64,000 nt of DNA from the NCBI GenBank assembly GCA_963923035.1, contig CAWUKT010000031.1, positions 4,371 to 68,370 on the forward strand, read 5' to 3'. Below are positions 27,741 to 36,714 of the stretch, one piece after another. Below the pieces are notes generated by a model. That model saw nothing but the letters and a program-made list of their open reading frames with translations, did not search any database and was not told the origin of the DNA. The first letter of the stretch is position 1. Every line of letters begins with the position of its first letter. The stretch comes from CAWUKT01 sp963923035. GTDB taxonomy: Bacteria; Bacteroidota; Bacteroidia; J057; JADKCL01. Position numbers and translations under genes: made by a program.

Positions 27741-29645
27741 TCAGACGAGTGCACCCGCTTTGATCTCGTCGACCACATCCGGGTCGAGCAAGGTCGAGGT
27801 GTCACCCAAGTTATCGGCCGTACCTTCCGCCACTTTGCGGAGGATGCGGCGCATAATTTTTCCACTTCGCGTTTTCGGCAACCCGCTCACAAACTGAATC
27901 TTCTCGGGCCGCGCAATTTTCCCAATCACATCCACCACCGACTCCACAATTTCGCCGCGGACCGTTTCCGGATCCACATCGCCATCTTTCAAAATCACAT
28001 ACGCATAGATGGATTGGCCCTTGATCGGGTGGGGATAGCCCACCACCGCCGATTCGACGACCCGCTTGTTCAGGTTGATCGCATTCTCGATTTCGGCCGT
28101 GCCCAGGCGGTGTCCCGAGACGTTGATGACATCGTCCACCCGGCCGATGACCCGGAACAGGCCATTGGCGTCGCGCTTGGCACCGTCACCGGTGAAATAG
28201 TGGCCATTGAAGGCGCTGAAATAGGTATTGCGGCAGCGTTCGTGGTCGCCCCAGGTCGTCCGCAGGATCGACGGCCAGGGATGCTTGATGCACAAGAGGC
28301 CTTCCTGCTCATTTTCGGTGATTTCATTGCCGTCCGGGTCGAGCAGGACCGGCTGGATGCCCGGCAAAGGAAGTCCCGCGTGGCACGGATTCATGGGGCT
28401 ATGCGCCCCCAGCCCGGACAGCATGATGCCGCCCGTCTCTGTTTGCCACCACGTATCCACAATCGGACAACGCTCCTTGCCCACGTGCAGGTGGTACCAG
28501 TTCCAGGCCTCCACATTGATGGGCTCGCCAACGGTCCCCAAAACCTTGAGGGAATCCAGGCTATAACTCAGGACGTGGTCCAACGGATAGGCCATGAGGG
28601 CCCGAATGGCTGTCGGAGCGGTGTAAAACTGGTTGACGCTGTGCTTGTCGACGACCTGCCAGAAACGGCCGGGATCCGGGTAGGTCGGAACCCCTTCGAA
28701 CATGACCGTGGTCGCTCCCGCCGCGAGTGGGCCGTAGAGGATATAGCTGTGGCCGGTGATCCAACCAATGTCAGCAGTACACCAGTAGATATCGCTTTCT
28801 TCGTATTGGAAGACGTTGGCGAAGGAATAGGTCGTGTAGACCATGTAGCCGCCGGTGGTATGGACGACGCCCTTGGGTTTGCCGGTGGAGCCGGAGGTAT
28901 AGAGGATGAACAAGGGATCTTCCGAGTCCATTTCTTCGGCCGGGCAGTCCGATCCGATGCCTTCGAGGGCGTCGTGGAGCCAAACGTCCCGTCCTTCGAC
29001 CATATTGGGTTCCCAACCGAGGTGCTGGGCGACGAGGACGGTTTCCACCGAATCGCAGGACTTGAGGGCCTCATCGACGACCCGCTTTGCGGGAATTTGC
29101 TTCGCGCCGCGGGCGATGCCGTCGGCGGTGATGACCATCTTGCAGGTTGCATCCTGGATGCGGTCCGCGAGGGCTTTGGCGGAGAAACCGGCAAAGACCA
29201 CCGAGTGGATGGCGCCAATCCGGGCGCAGGCCAGCGTGGCAAAGGCCAGTTCGGGGATCATGGGCATGTACAGGCAGACGCGGTCGCCTTTTTGGATGCC
29301 GTGGGCTTTCAGGACGTTTGCGAATCGTCCGACTTCAGCGTGCAGTTCCTTGTAGGTATAGCGGCGGACCTTGTCGGTCGGATCATTGGGTTCCCAAATC
29401 AGGGCGATCTTGTTGCCGCGGGTTTCCAGGTGTCGGTCCAGACAGTTTTCGGTGATGTTCAGTTTGCCGCCGATGAACCATTTGACATCGGGCCCTTCGA
29501 AGTCCCATTCCAGGACCTTGTCCCATTTCTTTCGCCATTGGAACTGGGAAGCAATGCCGCCCCAGAACTCTTCGGGGTTGTCGACGCTGTGTTGGTATGC
29601 TTCCTGGTACGCTTCGAATGATTGGAGTCGCAAATCCATAGCCAT
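27741..29645 (-). CDS. acs: Acetyl-CoA synthetase
   Basis: AMP-forming acetate-CoA ligase of 634 residues, which activates acetate to acetyl-CoA. Motifs: YTSGSTGKPKGVVHTTGGY (P-loop), WCTADIGWITGHSYILYGPL, TWWQTETGG (acetate/adenylate site), YFTGDGAKRD, and the C-terminal PKTRSGKIMRRILR whose lysine is the usual acetylation site. It lies at the end of a minus-strand cluster with a symporter, a sensor kinase and a receiver protein, as acs does in the CrbS/CrbR-controlled loci of Vibrio and Pseudomonas. Two hairpins separate it from the receiver gene, so it may also have its own promoter. Confidence 0.97.
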   Translation of the reverse strand: MAMDLRLQSFEAYQEAYQHSVDNPEEFWGGIASQFQWRKKWDKVLEWDFEGPDVKWFIGGKLNITENCLDRHLETRGNKIALIWEPNDPTDKVRRYTYKELHAEVGRFANVLKAHGIQKGDRVCLYMPMIPELAFATLACARIGAIHSVVFAGFSAKALADRIQDATCKMVITADGIARGAKQIPAKRVVDEALKSCDSVETVLVAQHLGWEPNMVEGRDVWLHDALEGIGSDCPAEEMDSEDPLFILYTSGSTGKPKGVVHTTGGYMVYTTYSFANVFQYEESDIYWCTADIGWITGHSYILYGPLAAGATTVMFEGVPTYPDPGRFWQVVDKHSVNQFYTAPTAIRALMAYPLDHVLSYSLDSLKVLGTVGEPINVEAWNWYHLHVGKERCPIVDTWWQTETGGIMLSGLGAHSPMNPCHAGLPLPGIQPVLLDPDGNEITENEQEGLLCIKHPWPSILRTTWGDHERCRNTYFSAFNGHYFTGDGAKRDANGLFRVIGRVDDVINVSGHRLGTAEIENAINLNKRVVESAVVGYPHPIKGQSIYAYVILKDGDVDPETVRGEIVESVVDVIGKIARPEKIQFVSGLPKTRSGKIMRRILRKVAEGTADNLGDTSTLLDPDVVDEIKAGALV

Positions 29646-29685
29646 TTAAGTTTTTGAGTTATTGCATTGGGTAAGGAAAATGGGC

Positions 29686-29728
29686 ACGCTTCCGGGGAAG
29701 CGTATCCGGGGTGGCCGCTTGAGCGGCC
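29686..29728 (-). terminator. Two tandem hairpins between the receiver gene and acs
   Basis: First on the minus strand is a 7-bp stem (29713-29719 with 29722-29728, 2-base loop), directly after the receiver gene stop. Second is an 8-bp stem ACGCTTCC/GGAAGCGT (29686-29693 with 29696-29703), followed by GCCCATTTTCC. The 2-base loops are too tight as drawn, so the closing pairs would open. They may terminate or attenuate read-through into acs. Confidence 0.5.
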
Positions 29729-30112
29729 TTATGAACCAGGTTGATCCAGGAGGACTTTTACTTTCTTCATCAGATCACGGGTCGAAAAGGGTTTGGGAAC
29801 GTAGAGGTCAGCCCCCAGCGCCAATCCCTTTTCAATGTCCGCCTCTTTGCTCTTGGCCGACATGAAAACCACTTTGCAGGCTGCGAGCCGTTCCGTCGAG
29901 CGGACATATTCGCAGACCTCGTAGCCATTCACCTTGGGCATCATGATGTCCAGCAGCAGCAAGTCCGGAGAATGGTCATTCAGCAGCGCCAACGCTTCTT
30001 CCCCGTCCCGTCCCACAAACACCTCGTAGCCCTTTCGGCGAAAGAGGTAGTCCAGGGACATGACGATATTGGGCTCGTCGTCAACAATCAGCACCTTGTG
30101 GGGAGTCTTCAT
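29729..30112 (-). CDS. Receiver-only response regulator
   Basis: 127 residues made of a single CheY-type receiver domain: acidic pair Asp11-Asp12, phospho-acceptor Asp55 in LLLLDIMMPK, FMSAKSK for the Thr/Ser switch, and VPKPFS for the conserved lysine. There is no DNA-binding output domain. It follows the sensor kinase frame by 3 bases and is the obvious partner of that kinase. In proteobacterial CrbS/CrbR systems the regulator is a LuxR-type transcription factor, so this stand-alone receiver must act through another protein or as a phosphate sink or relay. Confidence 0.93.
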   Translation of the reverse strand: MKTPHKVLIVDDEPNIVMSLDYLFRRKGYEVFVGRDGEEALALLNDHSPDLLLLDIMMPKVNGYEVCEYVRSTERLAACKVVFMSAKSKEADIEKGLALGADLYVPKPFSTRDLMKKVKVLLDQPGS

Positions 30113-30115
30113 GGG

Positions 30116-30799
30116 CTATTTTGAGGCTTGGAGGGGAATAAGAAACGAAAATTTAGCTCCTTTTCCCAACTCACTTTCCACCCACAACGTCCCTCCGTGC
30201 AATTCAACAATCTGCTTGCAGATTGCCAAGCCCAAGCCACTGCCGGGCCGGGGCGCATTCCCCCGGGACCGAACCTGGTAAAATTTATCAAAGATCGATG
30301 TTTGCTCATCCGGGGCCAGCCCCTCTCCATTGTCTTCCACATTGACCTTGATGCTGCGGTCGTAGCGGTACATGGAGACCTCAATGCGCCCTCCGGGCTG
30401 GCGGCAGAATTTCAGCGCATTGGTCAGCAGGTTCAACATGACCTGCTTGAGTTTGTCGGCGTCGCCCTGCAAACGGGGCGCCGAGAGTTGGAGATCGACG
30501 ACCAGGTCGATCCCCCGTGATTCGGCCTGGGGCCGAATTTCAAAGCTGACTTCCTGCACCATCTTCACCATATCCACCTCTGTCAGCAGCAATTTTTGTT
30601 TTCCCGACTCGTACTTCTCCAAATCCAACACCAGCGAAATCAGGCGTCCCATCCGCTCACTCTCCTGCATGATCGTATTCAGAAATTTTTCCCGCTCCTC
30701 ATCCTCCATGTCTTCCACATCCAACAGCAGCTCGGACAAGGCCAGAATGGTTGTTAGGGGAGTCCGCAGCTCGTGGGTGACCGTGTATAAAAATTCATC
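30116..30799 (-). CDS. Sensor histidine kinase, C-terminal part (HisKA + HATPase) after a frameshift
   Basis: This frame opens with DEFLYTVTHELRTPLTTILA, the H-box with the phospho-accepting His. It continues with the HATPase motifs: LTNALKFC (N-box), VEDNGEGLAPDEQTSIFDKFYQV (G1/F), and PRPGSGLGLAICKQIVELHGG (G2). It has no good start codon of its own before the H-box; the first possible start is TTG at 30739, which would lose the His. It overlaps the end of the upstream frame in a different phase. Together the two frames make one SLC5-type sensor kinase, so this is the 3-prime half of a gene broken by a one-base change near 30800, or of a sequencing error. Confidence 0.85.
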   Translation of the reverse strand, partial: DEFLYTVTHELRTPLTTILALSELLLDVEDMEDEEREKFLNTIMQESERMGRLISLVLDLEKYESGKQKLLLTEVDMVKMVQEVSFEIRPQAESRGIDLVVDLQLSAPRLQGDADKLKQVMLNLLTNALKFCRQPGGRIEVSMYRYDRSIKVNVEDNGEGLAPDEQTSIFDKFYQVRSRGNAPRPGSGLGLAICKQIVELHGGTLWVESELGKGAKFSFLIPLQASK

Positions 30800-32832
30800 T
30801 TCAACACGTCCTGCTGCTTGAGTTGTTCGTTGACCTCCCGCAGCGCCTCTGTGGCTTTTTTCAATTCATCTGACTTCTCCTTCAATTCCCGGTTGGTCGT
30901 CCGCACCTGTTGGGACTCCCGCAGGATCAGGTATACATCTTCCATGGACACCTTTTCTTCCTGCACCACCGTCGAAACCAGGACCCGGGCCGAAGCAGCC
31001 CCCACAATTCCCGTCAACAGCTTTTCCGCAAAGGTGATCAGGCGGGCGTCGGCTTCTTCGTATTGCTCCCAGTCGATCAGGTATTTGCGGGCAAAGACAT
31101 CAAAAGCGCGCTCCACATACTCCTTTTGGTGAAAATCCTCCAGCAGACTGCGGATGTCCGTGACCTTGGCCACCCCGCGCCGGGCAATAGAAGATTCGTA
31201 GTATTCCGCGTATTCAAAGATGTCCACGAATACCTCGGCCTGGTTGCGTTCGACCGAATCCTGCTTGGTAAAGAGGGAAACGCCGACGTAAAGAAGCGTA
31301 TTGAACAACAGGCTCCAGAAGGTTCCGTGGGAAATGACGTCCAGTCCTTCCATGCCAAACAGTGCCGTGGGGCGCAGACCGGAAATTCCGCCGAGGCCAT
31401 CACTGACCAGGGTAGAGGTCCCGAGCAACGAATCGGGCAGGGTAGGGAGGATCAGGGTGAAAAACCACAGGGCGAAGCCTGCGATGAGTCCGGTGACGGC
31501 TCCCCGGCGGTTGCCTTGTTTCCAGAAAATGCCTCCGAGGGACGCGGGAATAAATTGGGAGACGGCGACGAAGGAGATGAGGCCAATCTGGGCGAGGGAA
31601 TAAGGCGCGGCGACGAATCGGTAGAACAGATAGGCCAGCAGAATGATGGCCGCGATGCTGAACCGCCGGGAGTATTGGGCGGTCTTGCCCAATTGGCGGA
31701 CCCGGTTGCGCAACCGGGGGGCCTTGATCAGGGCCGGCATCAGGATATTGTTGCTGAGAGCAAGTCCCAGGGCGATCGAGGAGACGATGATCATGCTGGT
31801 GGAAGCCGCAAAGCCGCCGATGAAGGCGATCAGCGCGACGAGGGGTTCTCCTGAGTCCAGGGGAATGGCCAGCATGAAGATATCGCCCGAGACCGATCCG
31901 TCTGGGAAGATAATATTGCCGCCGAGGGCCACGGGCATCACAAAGAAATTGATCAGCAGGAGGTACAGGGGGAACATCCAGATGGCCTTGCGCAGGTGAT
32001 TGGCGTCGGCATTTTCAATGACACCCACCTGGAATTGGCGCGGTAGGAAAAGAAAAGCGCCCATGGCCAATAATACGAGAAAGAACCATCCGCCGTAGCC
32101 TTCGCCCTGGTCGATGTGCAGCAAGCGTTCCAGTTCAGGGTTGTCGGCCGCAGTTTGGAAGATTTCCCCCAATCCATCGAATGAAAACCAAGCTACAAAG
32201 GCGCCCACAATCAGGAAGGCCAGCAATTTCACCACGGATTCGGCGGCGACGGCGACTACCAGACCGGCATTGCGCTCGGTAGATTCAATTTTCCGGGTGC
32301 TGAACAGGATGGTAAAGAGCGTGAGGAGCAGGGCAAAGTAAAATGCGCTGTCCTGGAACATGCTGTTGGTTTCTCCATTTCCCCCACTCCAATGCGTCAG
32401 GACCTCAAAGCTGTCCGAAATGGCCTTGTGCTGGATGGAGATATAGGGAATCACCCCCATGACCATGAAGATGGTCACCAAAACCCCGACCCGGCTGCTC
32501 CGACCGTACCGGGTCGAAAGAAAGTCCGCAAAAGAAGAAATCCGTTGCGTCTTGCAGATGCGCATGAAGCGCCGCCAGAAGATCCACGCCAGGGGGATCA
32601 CCAGGCTGGGACCGATGTAGATCGCAAGGAAGCTCATCCCGTTTCGGGAGGCATCCCCCACACTTCCGAAGAAGGTCCAGGCGGTGCAGTAAACAGCCAG
32701 GGAAAGGCTATAAATCCAGGGGCTCCGGGTCCATTTGCGGCCCCGACGCGCTTGTTTGTCACCCCAATAGGCGATTCCAAACAGGCCCGTCAGGTACAGG
32801 CAGGCTACCGCTATGACCCAGCCTTCATTCAT
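30754..32832 (-). CDS. Sensor kinase, N-terminal part: SSS transporter-like domain + coiled coil (frameshifted)
   Basis: 692 residues. Residues 1-490 are a sodium:solute symporter-like membrane domain with about 13 segments (start MNEGWVIAVACLYLTGLFGIAYW). They are followed by a cytoplasmic region at about 530-640 resembling the STAC-type linker of transporter-linked kinases, and a coiled coil (RELKEKSDELKKATEALREVNEQLKQQ). The frame then leaves the expected KDEFLxTVxHELRTP path at LKMNFYTRS and stops. Reading one base back at 30799 restores D-E-F-L-Y-T-V-T-H. The intact protein would be a CbrA/CrbS-like kinase sensing uptake or presence of a small acid such as acetate. It overlaps the 69-residue membrane protein gene by 8 bases. 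Confidence 0.9.
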   Translation of the reverse strand: MNEGWVIAVACLYLTGLFGIAYWGDKQARRGRKWTRSPWIYSLSLAVYCTAWTFFGSVGDASRNGMSFLAIYIGPSLVIPLAWIFWRRFMRICKTQRISSFADFLSTRYGRSSRVGVLVTIFMVMGVIPYISIQHKAISDSFEVLTHWSGGNGETNSMFQDSAFYFALLLTLFTILFSTRKIESTERNAGLVVAVAAESVVKLLAFLIVGAFVAWFSFDGLGEIFQTAADNPELERLLHIDQGEGYGGWFFLVLLAMGAFLFLPRQFQVGVIENADANHLRKAIWMFPLYLLLINFFVMPVALGGNIIFPDGSVSGDIFMLAIPLDSGEPLVALIAFIGGFAASTSMIIVSSIALGLALSNNILMPALIKAPRLRNRVRQLGKTAQYSRRFSIAAIILLAYLFYRFVAAPYSLAQIGLISFVAVSQFIPASLGGIFWKQGNRRGAVTGLIAGFALWFFTLILPTLPDSLLGTSTLVSDGLGGISGLRPTALFGMEGLDVISHGTFWSLLFNTLLYVGVSLFTKQDSVERNQAEVFVDIFEYAEYYESSIARRGVAKVTDIRSLLEDFHQKEYVERAFDVFARKYLIDWEQYEEADARLITFAEKLLTGIVGAASARVLVSTVVQEEKVSMEDVYLILRESQQVRTTNRELKEKSDELKKATEALREVNEQLKQQDVLKMNFYTRSPTSCGLP

Positions 32833-33034
32833 GCGCAGCGGACGAGGATAAGGGTTTTCGGACGACCAGGAACAAGGTCAAAACGAGGATGGACCAAAAG
32901 AGGAAAAACAGCAGGTAGGATCGGGGGAAGGAAGAAGCGGGGACCTGATCAAAGAGTTTTACCAAGGGAAAATTGAACAGGAGAAAAGCCACTCCCACCA
33001 CAAACACGAATTTCCGGCCCAGTGACCGCTTCAT
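32825..33034 (-). CDS. Small two-helix membrane protein, 69 residues
   Basis: Unrecognised family. It has two hydrophobic segments, KFVFVVGVAFLLFNFPLVKLF (about 8-28) and YLLFFLFWSILVLTLFLVV (about 40-58), with positive ends. Its ATG overlaps the stop of the preceding small gene by 4 bases, and its own stop overlaps the start of the sensor kinase by 8, which points to coupled translation. By position it may be an accessory subunit of the symporter or of the transporter-like sensor; that is inference. Confidence 0.75.
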   Translation of the reverse strand: MKRSLGRKFVFVVGVAFLLFNFPLVKLFDQVPASSFPRSYLLFFLFWSILVLTLFLVVRKPLSSSAAHE

Positions 33035-33258
33035 GTGCCGGCCTCCTGTTCGTTTTTCGGCCCAAACAGGAATTCAAAGTTCAGAAACCTTGCCCTTCCC
33101 AGGGCCCACAGGAAGACCAATCCAAATCCACCCAGCGCCACCGAAATCCAAATCGCGCCGCCCAGTTGGGGCTCGATCAGGAAGCGGAGGAAGAGGGTTC
33201 CCAGCATGTAAACAGTTACAAACAGGGCGGACATGCGAGAGGAAAGTACCGTTTTCAT
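33031..33258 (-). CDS. Small two-helix membrane protein, 75 residues
   Basis: Unrecognised family. Two hydrophobic segments (about 9-28 and 36-53: LFVTVYMLGTLFLRFLI and IWISVALGGFGLVFLWAL) and a short polar tail, FGPKNEQEAGT. It begins 92 bases after the symporter stop, beyond a hairpin, and its stop overlaps the next ATG (ATGA). The pair of tiny membrane proteins between symporter and sensor kinase is an unusual feature of this cluster. Confidence 0.75.
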   Translation of the reverse strand: MKTVLSSRMSALFVTVYMLGTLFLRFLIEPQLGGAIWISVALGGFGLVFLWALGRARFLNFEFLFGPKNEQEAGT

Positions 33259-33311
33259 TGTAGTCAGAGATAAATTATGAAAAAGCAGCTAAAAAATGAG
33301 GGGAAAGAGAT

Positions 33312-33343
33312 AGGCCAGGCCGGGAGGAATCCCAACCTGGCCT
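33312..33343 (-). terminator. Hairpin after the symporter gene
   Basis: 8-bp stem AGGCCAGG/CCTGGCCT (33312-33319 with 33336-33343), 8 bases past the symporter stop. No T-run follows directly, so it may slow or partly end transcription before the kinase genes, or protect the symporter message. Confidence 0.45.
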
Positions 33344-33350
33344 TCTGGGA

Positions 33351-35039
33351 TCAGTGGACGTGGGCATCACCAGCGCCACGCGGTACCCGGATGTCTTCCA
33401 CCAGATTTTGAACATCAATGGGGGGAGCCGGGGTGCGTCGGGAGACGATGTAGGAGACGGCGAAGTTCAGGAACATGCCGAGGGTTCCGATGCCAGCCGG
33501 GGAGATGCCGAACAGCCAGTAATCCGGATTGTCGTATTCGGGGAGGATGAAACGGAACAGGACAATGTAGACCGTGGTGAAGGCCAGTCCGGTGATCATC
33601 CCGGAGACGGCACCCTGGCGGTTCATCCGCTTGTCAAAGATGCCCATCACGATGGCTGGGAAGAAGCTCGACGCGGCCAATCCGAAGGCGAAGGCGACCA
33701 CTTCCGCCACAAATCCAGGCGGATAGATGCCGAGGATACCCGCAACGATGACGCCGAAGGCGGCGGCGATCCGGGCGATCCGGAGCTCTTGCTTGTCCGT
33801 CATGTTCGGTCGCAACTGCTTCTTGAACAAGTCGTGCGAGACGGACGTCGAGATGACCAGCAGCAAGCCGGCTGCTGTCGACAAGGCGGCGGCCAAGCCC
33901 CCCGCTGCCACAAGGGCCACGACCCAGTTCGGAAGCTGGGCGATCTCCGGGTTGGCGAGGACCATGATGTCCTTGTCAATGGTCAGCTCATTCTTTTCGG
34001 CGCTGCCCACATACTGGATCAGGCCGTCGTTGTTTTTGTCTTCGTATTTGATCAGACCGGTTTCTTCCCAGTTCACAAACCATTCCGGCATTTCAGAACG
34101 GGGCGCATTGTTGACCGTCGCGATGAGGTTGGTGCGGGCAAATGCAGCGATGGCAGGAGCCGTCGTGTAGAGGATGGCGATGAAGATCAGCGCCCAACCG
34201 GCCGACTTCCGCGCGTCCCGGACGCGGGGCACAGTGAAGAAACGTACAATTACGTGGGGCAGACCGGCCGTACCGACCATCAGGGCTGCGGTGATGAAGA
34301 AAATATCAATGGTGGGTTTCGACCCATCTGTATATGACGCAAAGCCTAGTTCCTGGTGCAGGCCATCTAATTTGTCGAGGAGGAAGGTGCCATCGGCGAC
34401 CTCAGACCCGAAGCCCAGCTGGGGGATCGGCGTACCGGTCATCATGAGCGAGATGAAGATGGCCGGGACCATGAAGGCAAAGATGAGGATACAGAACTGG
34501 GCGACCTGGGTATAGGTAATGCCTTTCATTCCGCCCAATACCGCGTAGAAGAATACAATTGCCATCCCGATGATCACTCCGACATTGACATCCACTTCCA
34601 GGAAGCGGGAGAAGACCACCCCCACGCCGCGCATCTGACCGGCGACATAGGTAAAGGAGATGAAGATGGCAGCGACCACAGCCACGGTCCGGGCCGTTTG
34701 GGAATAGTAGCGGTCACCCACAAAGTCCGGCACCGTGAACTTCCCAAATTTTCGAAGGTAGGGCGCCAGGAGTAAGGCCAGGAGTACGTATCCACCGGTC
34801 CAGCCCATCAGGTATACAGAGCCGTCGTAGCCGGAGAAGGAGATCAGTCCGGCCATGGAGATGAAGGAGGCCGCGGACATCCAGTCGGCCGCGGTGGCCA
34901 TCCCGTTGGCGAGCGGCGGAACCCCGCCCCCGGCCACGTAGAATTCTTTCGAAGAGCCGGCGCGGCTCCACAAGGCGATCGCGATGTAGAGGGCAAACGT
35001 GACGCCTACGATGATATATGTGAGAGTTTGTACATCCAT
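33351..35039 (-). CDS. Sodium:solute symporter, acetate-permease (ActP)-like large subunit
   Basis: 562 residues with about 13 membrane helices. It shows the SSS family pattern (FYVAGGGVPPLANGMATAADWMSAASFISMAG, then RFGKFTVPDFVGDRY-like and GLAAALSTAAGLLLVISTSVSHDLF). It belongs with the large subunits that pair with a DUF4212 small protein, whose gene lies 29 bases upstream. Its neighbours acs and the sensor kinase suggest acetate or a related short acid as substrate, carried with sodium. A hydrophilic insert near 300-370 includes an acidic DKNNDGL stretch that could bind calcium. Confidence 0.92.
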   Translation of the reverse strand: MDVQTLTYIIVGVTFALYIAIALWSRAGSSKEFYVAGGGVPPLANGMATAADWMSAASFISMAGLISFSGYDGSVYLMGWTGGYVLLALLLAPYLRKFGKFTVPDFVGDRYYSQTARTVAVVAAIFISFTYVAGQMRGVGVVFSRFLEVDVNVGVIIGMAIVFFYAVLGGMKGITYTQVAQFCILIFAFMVPAIFISLMMTGTPIPQLGFGSEVADGTFLLDKLDGLHQELGFASYTDGSKPTIDIFFITAALMVGTAGLPHVIVRFFTVPRVRDARKSAGWALIFIAILYTTAPAIAAFARTNLIATVNNAPRSEMPEWFVNWEETGLIKYEDKNNDGLIQYVGSAEKNELTIDKDIMVLANPEIAQLPNWVVALVAAGGLAAALSTAAGLLLVISTSVSHDLFKKQLRPNMTDKQELRIARIAAAFGVIVAGILGIYPPGFVAEVVAFAFGLAASSFFPAIVMGIFDKRMNRQGAVSGMITGLAFTTVYIVLFRFILPEYDNPDYWLFGISPAGIGTLGMFLNFAVSYIVSRRTPAPPIDVQNLVEDIRVPRGAGDAHVH

Positions 35040-35068
35040 AATTGACAGTGATTGAAAGTCAGTGGGAA

Positions 35069-35329
35069 TTATTGTTCGTCGACATCAAATTCGCGGTCAA
35101 TGCGGTTCATGCGGACCACATACACGAAGACCAGGATGATGAAGGAAAAGATGGCTCCTTGTTGGGCAAACCAGAACCCGAGCTTGAACCCTCCGAAGCG
35201 GATGGTATTAAGGGGCTCGGCGAGCAGGATGCCAAAGCCGAAGGAAACGATGAACCAGATGGTGAGCAGAATCGCCAGCAGCCGTAGGTTCTTCTTCCAG
35301 TAACGTTGGGCTTTTTCTTTGGATAACAT
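35069..35329 (-). CDS. DUF4212 symporter small subunit
   Basis: 86 residues. The N-terminal YWKKNLRLLAILLTIWFIVSFGFGILLAEPLN, followed by FGGFKLGFWFAQQGAIFSFIILVFVYVVRMNRID, are the two membrane helices and the linker that define the DUF4212 family. The gene is directly upstream of the large SSS subunit, as in most genomes that carry the pair. It likely stabilises or assists the transporter. Confidence 0.93.
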   Translation of the reverse strand: MLSKEKAQRYWKKNLRLLAILLTIWFIVSFGFGILLAEPLNTIRFGGFKLGFWFAQQGAIFSFIILVFVYVVRMNRIDREFDVDEQ

Positions 35330-35359
35330 AAGGCGGTGGTTGTGAAGTGGAAATCAAGA

Positions 35360-36583
35360 TTAGAGGTAGATCATGGCCTGGATGACAGCCTTGCCGGAGC
35401 GGTCGCCCGCCGGATTTTGGCTGTTTTGGTACTCAACCGTGACCTTGCAGTTGTGGCCGTCCAGGTACGCATTGGCACCGATCCCCAAGGTCGAAGACGC
35501 ATTGGGATTGGCTTCCAGCATCCGGTGCGAGTAGGAGGCGTAGGGCTGGAGCTTGACCTTTTCGCTGAATTTCGGCGTCAGGTAGCCCAGCTGTCCGTAG
35601 ACGATATTGCCCGTCCCAATGACGTCGCTCGTACCTTTGAGCAGGTAATCGGGACCAAAATTGAAGTTGTAGAAGGCGCCATAGGCCGTGATTGCCGCGC
35701 CTTTGGTGCCGATCGGATTGTCGTAGAAGACATCCGCGGCGAGCAGGGCCACGTCGTTTTGGGCCATGGAGGAATCGGTTTGGAGGGTCGTGGTGCCTTC
35801 CGGGTGGTAATTGAAGCCGGCACCCACATTGAGGACCCGCTTGGTGCCGACATAGGAGCCGACATAGTAGGGGAGGGTATTGCCTTCGCGGTCCCAGAAC
35901 TGGTAGCTGAAGTAACCGGCGTAGACCTTTCCTCCGTCGTTTTGGTAGAGGGTTTGGTTGGTTTCGAGCGAAATGCCATCGTCGAGGGTGGTTTGGATGG
36001 CTTCGTTGATCGAAACGCGGTAGTCGAGGCGGCCCAGGTTACCCTTGGCATATACGCCCAGGTGGCGGGCAAATTGGTCGGTCAGGCCCAGGGTGGCCCA
36101 GTTGAAACGGGGGGCATCCAGGGTCATCATGTTCAATGTGGATTGGTTGGTCAGGCGGGAAATGCCATTCCAATAGTGGAGTCCCGCGCCCACGTAGAGT
36201 TTCTTGGGGACCACTGTATATTCGGCCCAGGCGTCGTGCATGAAGAGCTGCGCCTGTGAAGACTGCCCGGTCGGGTGCATATTGGCGGCCGTAAGGCTAT
36301 TGAGGCCGAAGTGGGTCAGGATGAGGAAGCGGGGAGAAATTTTGGCAAACATGAGCACGCGGGAGCGACGCAGCATGGGAATGGACCTCAGGTCGTCATT
36401 GGCGTCATTCTGTACGGTGAGCCAAGCCTGGTGCCAGGTGATGAAGCGGGCGAATTTAGAGCCCTCATCGTTGAGCTTCAGGGTGAGGCCCTTGCCGTAG
36501 GTGTCGGAGCCTTGGGAAAAAGTCGGGTAGGCGAGGAAAAGCATGACGCATCCTATCGCCATTGCCATTGCAATGCGTTTCAT
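35360..36583 (-). CDS. Porin-like outer-membrane protein
   Basis: 407 residues with a signal peptide (1-23, ends TFSQG). The rest reads as beta-barrel strands: WAEYTVVPKKLYVGAGLHYWNG, LPYYVGSYVGTKRVLNVGAGFNYH, and a final strand GKAVIQAMIYL. It is the first gene of the acetate cluster, 30 bases ahead of the DUF4212 gene. It may be the outer-membrane pore for the same substrate, which is inference from position. I do not recognise the exact family. Confidence 0.85.
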   Translation of the reverse strand: MKRIAMAMAIGCVMLFLAYPTFSQGSDTYGKGLTLKLNDEGSKFARFITWHQAWLTVQNDANDDLRSIPMLRRSRVLMFAKISPRFLILTHFGLNSLTAANMHPTGQSSQAQLFMHDAWAEYTVVPKKLYVGAGLHYWNGISRLTNQSTLNMMTLDAPRFNWATLGLTDQFARHLGVYAKGNLGRLDYRVSINEAIQTTLDDGISLETNQTLYQNDGGKVYAGYFSYQFWDREGNTLPYYVGSYVGTKRVLNVGAGFNYHPEGTTTLQTDSSMAQNDVALLAADVFYDNPIGTKGAAITAYGAFYNFNFGPDYLLKGTSDVIGTGNIVYGQLGYLTPKFSEKVKLQPYASYSHRMLEANPNASSTLGIGANAYLDGHNCKVTVEYQNSQNPAGDRSGKAVIQAMIYL

Positions 36584-36714
36584 AAGCCGTCAAATCTTGT
36601 TTTAAGTGAATCAGTGACCCAAGCGGGGTACGAGATGTTTCGCAGAGGAAATCTGGGGAAAAGGAATTAGGCTACGAAATACGGTATATATATATGCAAA
36701 CTAAATATATATAG

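Noticed and set aside
28014..29621. Plus-strand frame of 535 codons
   Set aside because: Antisense to acs, which is certain by its motifs.
30754..30799. Programmed ribosomal frameshift in the sensor kinase
   Set aside because: No slippery X-XXY-YYZ heptamer or strong downstream structure at the junction; a mutation or sequencing error is more likely.
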